In this document: in pieces, positions 27,573-36,745 of the stretch
Layout of the letters: each line of letters begins with the position of its first letter
How positions within the stretch are numbered: position 1 is the first letter of the stretch
NCBI GenBank assembly: GCA_963823165.1
Contig: CAWGKV010000003.1
Location: 184,359-248,358, forward strand
DNA: 64,000 nt
Source: Roseiarcus sp963823165
Lineage (GTDB): Bacteria; Pseudomonadota; Alphaproteobacteria; Rhizobiales; Beijerinckiaceae
Direction of reading: 5' to 3'
The notes under the pieces: generated by a model
The model's database searches: none
Told to the model about the DNA's origin: nothing
What the model saw: only the letters and a program-made list of their open reading frames with translations
Program-made: the position numbers and the translations under genes

Positions 27573-29231
27573 CTAGACTTGATTCCAGTCGAAGGCGGCC
27601 TTTTCGCCCTTGCCGTAGACTTTCAGCGCGCCCTTCTCGCCGACGGCGTTCGGGCGCTGGAAGATCCAGTTCTGCCACCCCGACAGGCGCCCGAAGATGC
27701 GGGTGAACATCGTCTCTGGCCCGTTGAAGCGCAGATTCGCCTCGAGCGCGGTCAGCGCGTCGGGGCTCAGCGACACACGCTCCTCCACTGCGAGCCTCAC
27801 CTCGTCGCTCCAGTCGATGTCGTCCGGACTGCTCGTGGCGAGCCCGAGCTGAAAGGCCGCCGCCGCGTCGAGCGGCTCGCCGAGCTTCGCCTTGACGGCT
27901 TCGAGCGCCGCCTTCATTTCGGAGAAGCGCCGCCCGAGCCGGCTTTGTCCGGACGCCATCGGATAGTCGACGAAATTCGCCGCGCTGACCGCCACCTTGG
28001 GAGCGCGCGCAGAATCGTCCGGCAGCGCCAGGTGGTAGATTCGGTCGCAGGCGAGCGCCAGTTCGAACAGTGTGCCGGCGAAGCAGGAGCCTTCCTCGAC
28101 GAGCGCGAACAGGCTGCGCGAAGTGACGTCCAGGCGGCTGAAGGTGCGCCGCAGATAGCCGATCGTCTCGCGCACGAGCCAGTGGTCTTTATGCGCCTGG
28201 AGCGTGGCGTCCATCGCGGCGACGGCGGCGGGATCGCCATGGCTCTTGATGAGCCAGACGCCGATGTCGAGCTCGTTGGTGCGCATCGACAGGATCGCGT
28301 CTTCGAGTTCGCGCGCGAGCGCCAGCGGATACCAGTTCGCTCCCGCCGCCTCGATCGCCGCGGCGTCGTGCGGCTCAAGACCCGACGGGCCCTCGACGCT
28401 GAAGGTCGCGGCGCGCCTCGCCCGGTCGATCGTCACCGACACATGCGAATAGCGCAGGGCGTCAGGCTCGACGGCGCGTTCGAGCGGCGTCAGCTCCACG
28501 CCTTTGGCCGCTTCGGGACGGGCGCTCGTCGCGGCGAGCGCCAGCGCGCGCTCCAAAACCTTGGCTGCGAACTGGGCGGGCCTGGCGATGTGGTCGACCA
28601 GCCGCCAGTCGAGCGCCTTCTGCCCGCGCACGCCTTCGCTCGTCGTGCAAAAGACGTCGGCGAGGTCATGGCGGACGTGGCGCTTGTCGGTCAGGCGGGT
28701 GAGGCCCCCGGTGCCAGGCAGCACGCCGAGCATCGGAACCTCCGGCAGGCTCACGGCGCTCGAGCGGTCGTCGACCAGCATGATCTCGTCGCAGGCGAGG
28801 GCGAGCTCATAGCCGCCGCCCGCGCAGGACCCGTTCACCGCGGCGAGGAATTTCAGTCCGCCGTATCGCGACGAATCCTCCAGCCCGTTGCGCGTCTCGT
28901 TGGTGAACTTGCAGAAGTTGACTTTCCAGGCATGGCTCGAGACGCCGAGCATGAAGATGTTGGCGCCCGAGCAGAACACTCTTGCGCGCGCGCTGGTGAC
29001 GACCACGGTCCGCACTTGCGGGTGCTCGAAGCGGATCCGGTTGACCGCATCGGCGAGCTCGATGTCGACCCCGAGATCGTAAGAATTGAGCTTGAGCTTG
29101 TATCCCGGACGGATGCCGCCGTCCTCGTCGAAATCGGCGAGCAGCGTCGCCACCGGGCCGTCGAACTTCAGCTTCCAATGACGGTAATGCGCGGGCGCGG
29201 TCTGGTAGTCGACGGGATCGGGACGGCTCAT
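27573..29231 (-). CDS. boxC: 2,3-epoxybenzoyl-CoA dihydrolase (benzoyl-CoA-dihydrodiol lyase)
   Basis: 552 residues from the ATG at 29229-29231 with GGAG before it. BoxC opens the epoxide ring of 2,3-epoxybenzoyl-CoA with two waters and releases formate. It belongs to the crotonase superfamily: VFCSGANIFMLG and NGSCAGGGYELALACDEIML are the oxyanion-hole blocks, and VPMLGVLPGTGGLTRLTDKR follows. The C-terminal half carries a second crotonase-like domain (EEGSCFAGTLFELALACDR). Full length and intact. It starts the boxC-boxA unit, 35 bases from an operator-like site. Confidence 0.95.
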   Translation of the reverse strand: MSRPDPVDYQTAPAHYRHWKLKFDGPVATLLADFDEDGGIRPGYKLKLNSYDLGVDIELADAVNRIRFEHPQVRTVVVTSARARVFCSGANIFMLGVSSHAWKVNFCKFTNETRNGLEDSSRYGGLKFLAAVNGSCAGGGYELALACDEIMLVDDRSSAVSLPEVPMLGVLPGTGGLTRLTDKRHVRHDLADVFCTTSEGVRGQKALDWRLVDHIARPAQFAAKVLERALALAATSARPEAAKGVELTPLERAVEPDALRYSHVSVTIDRARRAATFSVEGPSGLEPHDAAAIEAAGANWYPLALARELEDAILSMRTNELDIGVWLIKSHGDPAAVAAMDATLQAHKDHWLVRETIGYLRRTFSRLDVTSRSLFALVEEGSCFAGTLFELALACDRIYHLALPDDSARAPKVAVSAANFVDYPMASGQSRLGRRFSEMKAALEAVKAKLGEPLDAAAAFQLGLATSSPDDIDWSDEVRLAVEERVSLSPDALTALEANLRFNGPETMFTRIFGRLSGWQNWIFQRPNAVGEKGALKVYGKGEKAAFDWNQV

Positions 29232-29265
29232 CGAGGCTCCAGGCAATTTACTGCAATGCGGTTAA

Positions 29266-29279
29266 TGCACCATAATGCA
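29266..29279. promoter_or_regulatory. Putative BoxR operator before boxC
   Basis: TGCACCATAATGCA, the most symmetric copy (TGCA-N6-TGCA). A further TGCA lies at 29252-29255. It is 35 bases before the boxC ATG, a place where binding would block transcription. Confidence 0.7.
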
Positions 29280-29325
29280 TCTTTGCTGGCGCAGCAACCC
29301 CTTCCGGCATTTTTCTACGCGTTGC

Positions 29326-30276
29326 TTAGACCGGCAGGCCGAGCGCCTGCCGCACGGTCCGGCGGAGGATCTGAAAAGTCTCGAGCAGCGGCTGGGCGCT
29401 GGTGTCGACCTGAAAGTCCGCCTTCGAATAGAAGGCCGCCCGCCCGGCGAGGATGGTCTTCAGGTCCTCCATCGCCTCCGCGCTCGCCGCCATGGGCCTG
29501 AGGTCGCCCTGGGCCGCGACGCGCGCCATGTGGTCTTCCGGCGCCGCCTGCAGCCAGACCGTGGTGCAATGGCGGAGCAGGAGGTTGAAGCTGACGAGGT
29601 CGGACACCATGCCGCCGGCGGTGGCGATCACCGCCTCGGGATAGATCTGCACCGCCTCTTCGAGAGCGCGGCGTTCGTAGCGGCGGTAGGCGTTCTGGCC
29701 GTAGAGGCCGAGGATCTCGGCGGTGCTGCAGCCCGCCGTCTTCTCGATCTCCCGGGTCAGCTCGACGAAGGGAAAGTCCAGGTCTTCGGCCAGCATGCGG
29801 CCGAGGGTCGACTTGCCCGCGCCGCGCAAGCCGATGAGGGCGATGCGCGGCGAACGGGATCTCGCTTCGCCGCGCGCCGCAGCCGTGCCTAGGAGTTCGC
29901 CGACCGCGATCCGCACCCGCCGCAACGTCGCTTCGTCCCGGTTCGCCAGCATTTCGCGCAACAGGAGCCACTCCGGCGACTGGATGGTCATGTCGCCGAG
30001 CAGCTCGGCGAACGAGCAGTGGAGAGCGCGCGTGACTTGCAGCAGGACGAGGATCGACGCGTTGCCGACGCCGTATTCGAGATTGGCGAGATGCCGCTCG
30101 GAAACGTCGGTCGCCTGAGCGAGCGCCTTGCGCGTCATGCCCCGGCGCGCCCTCAAGCGCCGCACCCGCTCGCCGAGCGCGATCAGGAACGGGTCCTTCC
30201 GCTCCGCGGTCTCGGCGTCGCCCGCCTTCGGCGGCGAAGACTCGACGAGGTCGGTCGGCAGTATATTGCTTGACAT
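29326..30276 (-). CDS. boxR: BoxR-type regulator: XRE HTH joined to shikimate kinase-like domain
   Basis: 316 residues. The N-terminal part has an XRE helix-turn-helix (residues about 33-88: LGERVRRLRARRGMTRKALA, SERHLANLEYGVGN). The C-terminal part from about 142 is a shikimate kinase fold with P-loop IALIGLRGAGKSTLGRML; in BoxR and BzdR this domain senses benzoyl-CoA instead of phosphorylating shikimate. BoxR represses box genes until benzoyl-CoA builds up. Neighbours fit exactly: boxC lies downstream and the ligase lies divergent. The three GCAC-N-ATAATGC sites are the likely targets, including its own promoter. Confidence 0.93.
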   Translation of the reverse strand: MSSNILPTDLVESSPPKAGDAETAERKDPFLIALGERVRRLRARRGMTRKALAQATDVSERHLANLEYGVGNASILVLLQVTRALHCSFAELLGDMTIQSPEWLLLREMLANRDEATLRRVRIAVGELLGTAAARGEARSRSPRIALIGLRGAGKSTLGRMLAEDLDFPFVELTREIEKTAGCSTAEILGLYGQNAYRRYERRALEEAVQIYPEAVIATAGGMVSDLVSFNLLLRHCTTVWLQAAPEDHMARVAAQGDLRPMAASAEAMEDLKTILAGRAAFYSKADFQVDTSAQPLLETFQILRRTVRQALGLPV

Positions 30277-30303
30277 CGAGAACGCGCATCCCTACTGGGG
30301 GTA

Positions 30304-30317
30304 AGCACAATAATGCA
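30304..30317. promoter_or_regulatory. Putative BoxR operator in the boxR-bclA divergent region
   Basis: AGCACAATAATGCA, third copy of GCAC-N-ATAATGC. It is 28 bases before the boxR start and 131 before the ligase start, so one site could serve both directions. Confidence 0.65.
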
Positions 30318-30447
30318 TGAACCGGAAACGCGGGCAAGCCGTTCCCAGAGCCTGTGACACTGTGCCCCTCGCACCGGAACCTGTTGCCCCAGGGAAAAAT
30401 TCGGTTCACCTAACCGAAGCGAACAAACACCGGGAGGAAACGACACG

Positions 30448-32025
30448 ATGAGCGAGGCCGTCCCTGCGCCACCGGAGATGTTCAACTTCGCCCGGCATAT
30501 TCTCGAGACGAATGCGGACCGCGCGATCAAGGTCGCCTTTGTCGACGACGCGGGGGCCCTCACCTATGGCGCGCTCGACGATCGCGCCCGCCGTCTGGCG
30601 GCCGGCCTTAGGGACGCCGGCGTCAAGCGGGAAGAGCGCGTGTTGCTGCTCATGCTCGACGGGGCCGACTGGCCCGTCGCCTTCCTCGGGGCGATGCTGG
30701 CCGGAATCGTCCCGGTCCCGGTCAACACGCTGCTCACCGCCGACGACTACGCCTATATGCTCGAACATTCGCGGGCGCAGGCGGCGATCGTCAGCGGCGC
30801 GGTGAAGCCGGCCCTCAAGGCCGCGCTGACCAAGTCCGACCACGAGGTCCACAAGGTCATCGTGTCGCGCCCGACCCAGCCGCTCGAATTCGGCGAGGCT
30901 GAATTCGAAGCCTTTCTCAGAGCGAACGCCCCGCTCGCCCGCCCCACCCGGACCCACGCCGACGACCCCGCCTTCTGGCTCTACTCGTCCGGCTCGACCG
31001 GGCGCCCCAAGGGGACAGTCCATTCCCATGCCAATCCCTATTGGACGGCGGAGCTTTACGGCAAGGCGGTTTTGGGATTGCGCGAAGACGACGTCTGCTT
31101 TTCGGCGGCAAAGCTCTTCTTCGCCTACGGACTCGGCAACGCGCTCTCCTTCCCGCTCTCCGTCGGGGCGACCGTCCTGCTGATGGCCGAGCGCCCGACG
31201 CCGGACGCCGTGTTCAAGCGCTGGCGCGGCGAGGTCGGCGGCCTCAGGCCGACCGTCTTCTACGGCGCCCCGACCGGCTTCGCCGGCATGCTGGCCTCGA
31301 ACGACCTGCCGAGCCGCCAGGACGTGGCGCTGCGCCTCGTCTCCTCGGCGGGCGAAGCGCTGCCGGCCGAGATCGGCGAGCGCTTCAAGCGCCATTTCGG
31401 CGTCGACATCATCGACGGCATCGGCTCGACCGAGATGCTGCACATCTTCATCTCGAACCGGCCGGACAAGGTCCGCTACGGCTCCACCGGCTGGCCAGTG
31501 CCGGGCTACGACATCGAGTTGCGCGGCGAGGGCGGCGGCGCTGTCCCGGACGGCGAGCCGGGCGACCTCTACATCCACGGGCCATCCGCCGCGATGATGT
31601 ACTGGGGCGCTCGCGAGAAGACCCGCGAGACCTTCCAGGGCGGCTGGACGAAGAGCGGCGACAAGTACATCCGCAACGCCGACGGCTCCTACACCTACGC
31701 CGGGCGCTCAGACGACATGTTGAAGGTGAGCGGCGTCTATGTCAGCCCGTTCGAGGTCGAGGCCACGATCGTTCAGCACCCGGCGGTGCTCGAGGCCGCC
31801 GTCGTGGGCGTGCCCGACGCCGAGGGGCTGACGAAGACCAAGGCCTTCGTGGTGTTGAAGTCAGGCGCACACGCCGACGAAGCCGAGCTCAAGGCCTTCG
31901 TCAAGGACCGGCTCGCCCCCTACAAATACCCGCGGGCGATCGAGTTCGTCCCGGAATTGCCGAAAACGGCGACCGGCAAGATCCAGCGCTTCCGCCTCCG
32001 GGAAATGGAGCGCGGGCGGGAATGA
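30448..32025 (+). CDS. bclA: Benzoate-CoA ligase
   Basis: 525 residues of the AMP-forming acyl-CoA synthetase family; makes benzoyl-CoA from benzoate, ATP and CoA. GGGAGGAAA precedes the ATG. Motifs: P-loop-like LYSSGSTGRPKGTVHSH (about residue 173), the adenylate motif IGSTEMLHIFISN, hinge YAGRSDDMLKVSGVYVSPFE, and the C-terminal catalytic lysine in KTATGKIQRFRLRE. The HANPYWTAELYG and FFAYGLGNALSFP stretches are typical of the benzoate/2-aminobenzoate branch. Divergent from boxR with 171 bases between, sharing its operator. Confidence 0.92.
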   Translation: MSEAVPAPPEMFNFARHILETNADRAIKVAFVDDAGALTYGALDDRARRLAAGLRDAGVKREERVLLLMLDGADWPVAFLGAMLAGIVPVPVNTLLTADDYAYMLEHSRAQAAIVSGAVKPALKAALTKSDHEVHKVIVSRPTQPLEFGEAEFEAFLRANAPLARPTRTHADDPAFWLYSSGSTGRPKGTVHSHANPYWTAELYGKAVLGLREDDVCFSAAKLFFAYGLGNALSFPLSVGATVLLMAERPTPDAVFKRWRGEVGGLRPTVFYGAPTGFAGMLASNDLPSRQDVALRLVSSAGEALPAEIGERFKRHFGVDIIDGIGSTEMLHIFISNRPDKVRYGSTGWPVPGYDIELRGEGGGAVPDGEPGDLYIHGPSAAMMYWGAREKTRETFQGGWTKSGDKYIRNADGSYTYAGRSDDMLKVSGVYVSPFEVEATIVQHPAVLEAAVVGVPDAEGLTKTKAFVVLKSGAHADEAELKAFVKDRLAPYKYPRAIEFVPELPKTATGKIQRFRLREMERGRE

Positions 32026-32197
32026 ACGAGGCCGCGAGGAACGCGGCGTCCTCACCGCGCGCCCGGCGGACCGCAGCGCCGAGGACGCCATGATGGGGAA
32101 GGCCATTCCGGCGACGCGGCCGGGGGTTGTGTTTCCCTTGAAGCCCTCTTATCCAGCTTGGCAACGGCGGCGCGGAGCCGTGTGAACCGGTTGCTCC

Positions 32198-33097
32198 ATG
32201 AGCTTCACCATCGCGCATATCACAGACCCGCATCTCAGCCCCACGCCTCTCCCTGGCTTCACCGATTTCCGGCTCAAACGCTTCATGGGCTACGTCAACT
32301 GGAAGCGCGGGCGAGAGCGGGTCAACGACATGTCGCTGCTGGCGCGTCTGGTCGAGGATCTGCGGGCGCAGCGCCCAGACCACGTTGCCGTGACAGGGGA
32401 TCTTGTCAACATCGGCATGCCCGACGAATTTCGTCGCGCGGCGTCGTGGATGGCGACGCTCGGCGACCCGGCCGACGTCAGTTTCGTGCCCGGCAATCAC
32501 GACGCCTACGTGCGCGCGGCAATGCCGATGCTGAAGTCGACGTTCGAGCCCTGGACGACCGGCGATTCGGGCGCCTCGACCTTTCCTTACCTGCGGGTGC
32601 GAGGCGACATCGCCGTCATCGGTCTGACCTCCGGAGTTCCGACCGCTCCGCTTATGGCGAGCGGAAGGCTCGGCCGCAGTCAGCTCGAGCGCTTCGCCGC
32701 GCTGCTCGAAGAAACCAGGCCGTTGTCGCTCGCCCGCGTGGTGCTCATCCATCATCCGCCGCTCGCGAGGGGCTCCCCGCCGTTTCGGGGGCTGACCGAT
32801 GCGGGGGCTTTCGAGCGGATCATCCACGCACACGGCGCCGAAGCGATTCTCCACGGCCACAGCCACCGTCGGCTTGTTCGGGCGCTTCCGTCGCCGGCGG
32901 CGAAGACAGTCGGGGCAAGGGTTCCCGTCCTCGGGGCGCCCTCGGCGGCGGCGGCGACCCACGACCCGCGTTACCGCGCCGCATATCACCTCGTACGGCT
33001 CGATCGCGAGGGCGATCGCTGGCGGGTGAGCGCCCGAGCACGCGGGCTTGCGCCGGACGGCCGGGCGATCGCCGAACGCGAGGCGCTGGCGGTCTGA
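32198..33097 (+). CDS. Metallophosphoesterase (calcineurin-like)
   Basis: 299 residues with all five metal-site motifs in order: DPHL (residues 10-13), GDLVN, GNHDAY, the catalytic HHPP and HGHSHRR. This is the class III phosphodiesterase pattern, as in CpdA and related cyclic nucleotide or membrane-lipid phosphoesterases; substrate not clear. The region YVNWKRGRERVND is basic. It stands alone downstream of the ligase with a 172-base gap. Confidence 0.88.
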   Translation: MSFTIAHITDPHLSPTPLPGFTDFRLKRFMGYVNWKRGRERVNDMSLLARLVEDLRAQRPDHVAVTGDLVNIGMPDEFRRAASWMATLGDPADVSFVPGNHDAYVRAAMPMLKSTFEPWTTGDSGASTFPYLRVRGDIAVIGLTSGVPTAPLMASGRLGRSQLERFAALLEETRPLSLARVVLIHHPPLARGSPPFRGLTDAGAFERIIHAHGAEAILHGHSHRRLVRALPSPAAKTVGARVPVLGAPSAAAATHDPRYRAAYHLVRLDREGDRWRVSARARGLAPDGRAIAEREALAV

Positions 33098-33224
33098 CGA
33101 AGCGCGCCGCCGTCGCGCCAGTCGCTCCCGCATCGCGGCTTCGCTGCCGCTGTCGGCGGTTGCTGCAGAGCTGACGTAAGTTAACGGCCGCGCTAAGATT
33201 GACCACCCAAAGCCCTGAAAGGCT

Positions 33225-33249
33225 GGAACTTTTCTTCAATTGCCTCGTT
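33225..33249 (+). promoter_or_regulatory. EcfG-type general stress response promoter
   Basis: GGAAC at 33225-33229 and CGTT at 33246-33249 are separated by 16 bases, matching the alphaproteobacterial EcfG consensus. It lies 68 bases before the start of the membrane protein gene. Confidence 0.6.
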
Positions 33250-33317
33250 GGTCGGTTGAACGAACGGCGGGTGCGAAAGCATCGGCAGTACAAGATGAGC
33301 CAGTTAAGGAGTTCGCC

Positions 33318-34034
33318 ATGTCTATGTCCTTCACTACGGGAAGCGCCTCGCGAGACACCGCCGCCTACGGCGGATTTGTCGACGCGATCGGCGGAGTCGC
33401 CACCATCGTGCTGGCGATCATCGGGCTGTCCGGAGCGAGACCTGAAATGCTGGTCGCCATCGCCACCATTGTCTTCGGAGCGGCCCTGCTGGTCCAAGGC
33501 GGGGCGATCTTGTCCGAATACGTCGGGATTATCTTTCCCGAGGGCGCGGGCCCCATTTCGATGGAGCAATTCGGCGGAAGCAGCATATCGGCCCTTTTCA
33601 TGGCCGGCGCGGCCGGGATCGTCCTCGGCATACTGGCGCTGGTCGGGGTCGAGTCAGCCATCCTGACCTCGGTCTCGATCATCGCCTTCGGCGCCGGCCT
33701 CCTGGTGAGCAGCAACTCGGTCTCGCAGTTGCACGCGTTGAAGCGGGCGGCCGAGACTTCTCAGGGCGTCGCCGAGGGCGGCGCCGCAGTTGTCGCCCAT
33801 GAGATGGCCTCCGGCTCCGCCGGCGTGACAGCGTTGGCCGGCCTCGCCGCGGTCGTCCTCGGCATCCTTGCTCTGTGCGACGTGCACGCGATCGTGCTGC
33901 AGCTGTCCGCGCTGATCGCTCTCGGGGCCACGCTGGTCCTGACCGGCAGCACGATGAGCGCGACGGTCCTGAACTTCATGCGTCCTTCGCGCTCCGCAAC
34001 GGTCTCCGCTGCGACCCGTTACGAGAGCCGCTAG
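33318..34034 (+). CDS. Multi-span membrane protein, possibly stress-induced
   Basis: 238 residues from the ATG at 33318 (AAGGAG just upstream). About six hydrophobic segments in pairs: GGVATIVLAIIGLSG, MLVAIATIVFGAALLVQGG, ALFMAGAAGIVLGILALVGV, AILTSVSIIAFGAGLLV, VTALAGLAAVVLGILALCDV and IVLQLSALIALGATLVLTGS. The pairs look like internal repeats of one unit of about 50 residues. No enzyme motif. An EcfG-type promoter suggests expression under general stress. I do not know the family. Confidence 0.7.
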   Translation: MSMSFTTGSASRDTAAYGGFVDAIGGVATIVLAIIGLSGARPEMLVAIATIVFGAALLVQGGAILSEYVGIIFPEGAGPISMEQFGGSSISALFMAGAAGIVLGILALVGVESAILTSVSIIAFGAGLLVSSNSVSQLHALKRAAETSQGVAEGGAAVVAHEMASGSAGVTALAGLAAVVLGILALCDVHAIVLQLSALIALGATLVLTGSTMSATVLNFMRPSRSATVSAATRYESR

Positions 34035-34140
34035 AAGAGAACCGTCGGCCGCGCCAGCGGCCGGCGCCCTCTTTCTTTGTCGCCGTTTGGCGCCGCTTTA
34101 GCGTTCCTCTCGCAATCCCGGTGGGACCGGCGTCCGCCCC

Positions 34141-35604
34141 CTACTTCGGCGCTTTGCCGAGCGGGACGCCGTTGACCTTGATCGAGCGGTCCGAGGCGAG
34201 TTCGACGAGCCAGCTGAGACTCCCGTCGCTCTCGGTCCTGGCGAGGCCCTTGGCCATGGCGAGCATCGGGACGGATTTGGCGGCGACCTCCGGGCCGAGC
34301 GCTTCGACGGCGGCCATCGTCTTGTCGAAGCCGCGCATGCGGATCGTCATCCGGCCCGACGCCCTGTTCTCCGTCCATTGCAGCGCCCCCTGCAGGTCGG
34401 CGTCGAGGGCCGGCGCGACCACGTGCGAGGGGGCGAGTTGGATCTGCAGGGGGCCGGCCCCCAACAAGGCCGCCGCCGCCTTGGCCGAATCCTCATCGGA
34501 GACAACGGGGCCCGGCCCGCCCAGCTTCATGTCGGCGATCGCCTCGTTCGCCCCGGCGGCGATGTCGAATCCCGTCAGGGTGGCGGTCAGGTCGATCTTC
34601 GAGGGCGTGAGGTCGGCCGCCGCAGGCGGCGCGAGCGCCACCGGCAGGCTCAGGCCCTCGGCCGCGACCGTCGCTTCGATCGCGCTCCGCGGCCCGCCGT
34701 TGGCGACCCCGACGGCGAACTTGACGCCGGCGAGCGCGATGGCGCCATAAGGCGACGAGACCATGAGCTTCGAGGCTTCGCCGCCCTCGGCCAGTTTGAG
34801 GCCCGGGGCGGCGAGGTCCTTCAGGAGGCCCTTGAGCTCCGCCTCGTGCGCCGCGAGGTCGGCGCGGTGCGCGGAAAGGAGACTCGCCAGGTCGAAGACC
34901 TTGAGCGTCTTCAGTCCGTCCGCCCCGAGATGGAACGCGACCTTGTCGAACCGGCCGCTGGCGCTGACCGGAGCCCCGTCCTTGGCCGGGCTGGAGAACT
35001 TGAAGGCAACTTCGTCGATCTCCTCCTTGACCGCGGTCGACACCGTCTGGTCGGCGTTGACGGTCGTCGTGTAATTCGTGCTGACCGGCCCGAAATCGAA
35101 GGCCTCGTCAGCCTTGGGCGAGTGCATGGTCAGCGCGCCGCGGTCGGCGCTCCCCGAGCCGCTGCGCCACCAGGCGAGCGCCGGGTCGACGATAACGGTC
35201 TGCTTGTAGTTCTGAATGTCGATCGTGCTGGTCGCGTCGTTGGCGTGGGAAACGATCCTGGGCATCGAGTCCTGGACCAGCCGCCACTCGCCGTCGTCCT
35301 GCTCGAAGAGCTTGTAGAGGAGGGTCGCCGGCTCGTAGAACGCCGCGACTCCAACGGCCTTGAAGACGCCGTTGAGGGCTGCGAGTTCGGCCGAGACGAG
35401 GTAGTCCTGCCCGCCGGCCTTCACCGTGACGAAGGCTGGGCCGCTAGCCGCCGGCGGCAAAAACCGGTCGAACAGCGCCTGCAGCTTGTCCGCGCCCTCG
35501 AGCGTCGCGGGCTTGTCGCCGGCAAGCGCCGGCGACGTGGCGAGCGCCACGCCCAGCACGAGCCGGACGCGCAGCGCAGGGCGACGAAGAATAATCGCAG
35601 ACAT
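34141..35604 (-). CDS. DUF2125-like secreted/periplasmic protein
   Basis: 487 residues with an N-terminal signal peptide (RLVLGVALATSPALAGDKP). AAGG before the ATG supports the start. The rest is rich in beta-strand-like alternation and repeats patterns such as GRFDKVAFHLGADGLKTLKVFDL and ASGRMTIRMRGFDKTMAAVEAL, which remind me of DUF2125 proteins of Hyphomicrobiales. No catalytic motif seen. Convergent with the membrane protein and upstream of nothing on its strand but rpoH, from which it is separated by 96 bases. Function unknown. Confidence 0.6.
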   Translation of the reverse strand: MSAIILRRPALRVRLVLGVALATSPALAGDKPATLEGADKLQALFDRFLPPAASGPAFVTVKAGGQDYLVSAELAALNGVFKAVGVAAFYEPATLLYKLFEQDDGEWRLVQDSMPRIVSHANDATSTIDIQNYKQTVIVDPALAWWRSGSGSADRGALTMHSPKADEAFDFGPVSTNYTTTVNADQTVSTAVKEEIDEVAFKFSSPAKDGAPVSASGRFDKVAFHLGADGLKTLKVFDLASLLSAHRADLAAHEAELKGLLKDLAAPGLKLAEGGEASKLMVSSPYGAIALAGVKFAVGVANGGPRSAIEATVAAEGLSLPVALAPPAAADLTPSKIDLTATLTGFDIAAGANEAIADMKLGGPGPVVSDEDSAKAAAALLGAGPLQIQLAPSHVVAPALDADLQGALQWTENRASGRMTIRMRGFDKTMAAVEALGPEVAAKSVPMLAMAKGLARTESDGSLSWLVELASDRSIKVNGVPLGKAPK

Positions 35605-35700
35605 GGTCAGGCCTTTTCGATGGGGAGACAGGACAGGCGCAACCTTATCCCAGTATCGGTTGAAGCCCGCCTGACTGCATCGCCCGACCTGCGCCGCCGG

Positions 35701-36603
35701 TCAACCGGCCGGCAGGGCCGGCGTCGACCCCTTCGGCAGCTGCGCCTTGGCGACGCCCGCCTTGACCGCCGCCTGCACCTTCTCGAACGCACGCACCTCG
35801 ATCTGCCGCACCCGCTCGCGCGACACGCCGAACTCGGTCGACAATTCCTCGAGGGTGATCGGATCCTCGGCGAGGCGGCGCGCTTCGAAGATGCGCCGCT
35901 CGCGCGGATTGAGCACGGTCAGGGCGCCTCTCAGCGCCCCCAGCCGGGCGTCCGCTTCCTCGCGATCGACGAGTTGGGATTCCTGGTCGGCGGTGTCGTC
36001 GACCAGCCAGTCCTGCCATTCGCCCTCGCCCTCCTCGCGCAGAGGCGCATTGAGCGAGGCGTCGCCGCCGAGCCGGCGGTTCATCTCGATCACGTCCTGC
36101 TTGGCGACACCGAGCCGCTTCGATATCGACTCGACCTGATCGTCGCGCAGATCGCCCTCGTCGAGCGCGGAGATGCGGCTCTTCGCCTTGCGCAGGTTGA
36201 AAAAGAGCTTCTTCTGGCTCGCCGTGGTTCCCATCTTGACCAGCGACCACGAGCGCAGGATGTATTCCTGGATCGAGGCGCGGATCCACCACATGGCGTA
36301 GGTCGCGAGCTTGAAGCCCTTGTCGGGCTCGAAGCGCTTGACCGCCTGCATCAGGCCGACGTTGCCCTCGGAGATCACCTCGCCGATCGGCAGGCCATAG
36401 CCGCGATAGCCCATGGCGATCTTGGCGACCAGCCTGAGATGCGAGGTCACAAGCTTGTGCGCCGCCTCGCGGTCGCCATGCTCGCGCCAGCGCTTGGCCA
36501 GCATGTATTCCTCTTGCGGCTCCAGCATCGGAAACCGCTTGATCTCCTGAAGATAGCGGGCGAGCCCGGACTCTCCGGCGATGATCGGAAGGGAAGCGGC
36601 CAT
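35701..36603 (-). CDS. rpoH: RNA polymerase heat-shock sigma factor (sigma-32)
   Basis: 300 residues, normal length. Region 2.1-2.4 is clear: LVTSHLRLVAKIAMGYRGYG, EVISEGNVGLMQAVKRFEPD and GFKLATYAMWWIRASIQEYI. The RpoH-box-type segment is QKKLFFNLRKAKSRI. Region 4 has LNPRERRIFEARRLAEDPITLEEL and the HTH FGVSRERVRQIEVRAFEKV. It directs transcription of chaperone and protease genes. rluD lies just upstream on the same strand with 142 bases between. Confidence 0.96.
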   Translation of the reverse strand: MAASLPIIAGESGLARYLQEIKRFPMLEPQEEYMLAKRWREHGDREAAHKLVTSHLRLVAKIAMGYRGYGLPIGEVISEGNVGLMQAVKRFEPDKGFKLATYAMWWIRASIQEYILRSWSLVKMGTTASQKKLFFNLRKAKSRISALDEGDLRDDQVESISKRLGVAKQDVIEMNRRLGGDASLNAPLREEGEGEWQDWLVDDTADQESQLVDREEADARLGALRGALTVLNPRERRIFEARRLAEDPITLEELSTEFGVSRERVRQIEVRAFEKVQAAVKAGVAKAQLPKGSTPALPAG

Positions 36604-36745
36604 GATATCCTCCAGTCGAAGACCGGTTGCTGGCCGTCTCCGTCGGCGCTATGGCCGGCTGGCTATTTTGGTCCAGAAAAGCGTGGCCGAAAAAGGGCCG
36701 CGCGACGGAGACGATACGAAAGCATATACGGGCCAGGATTTGCTC

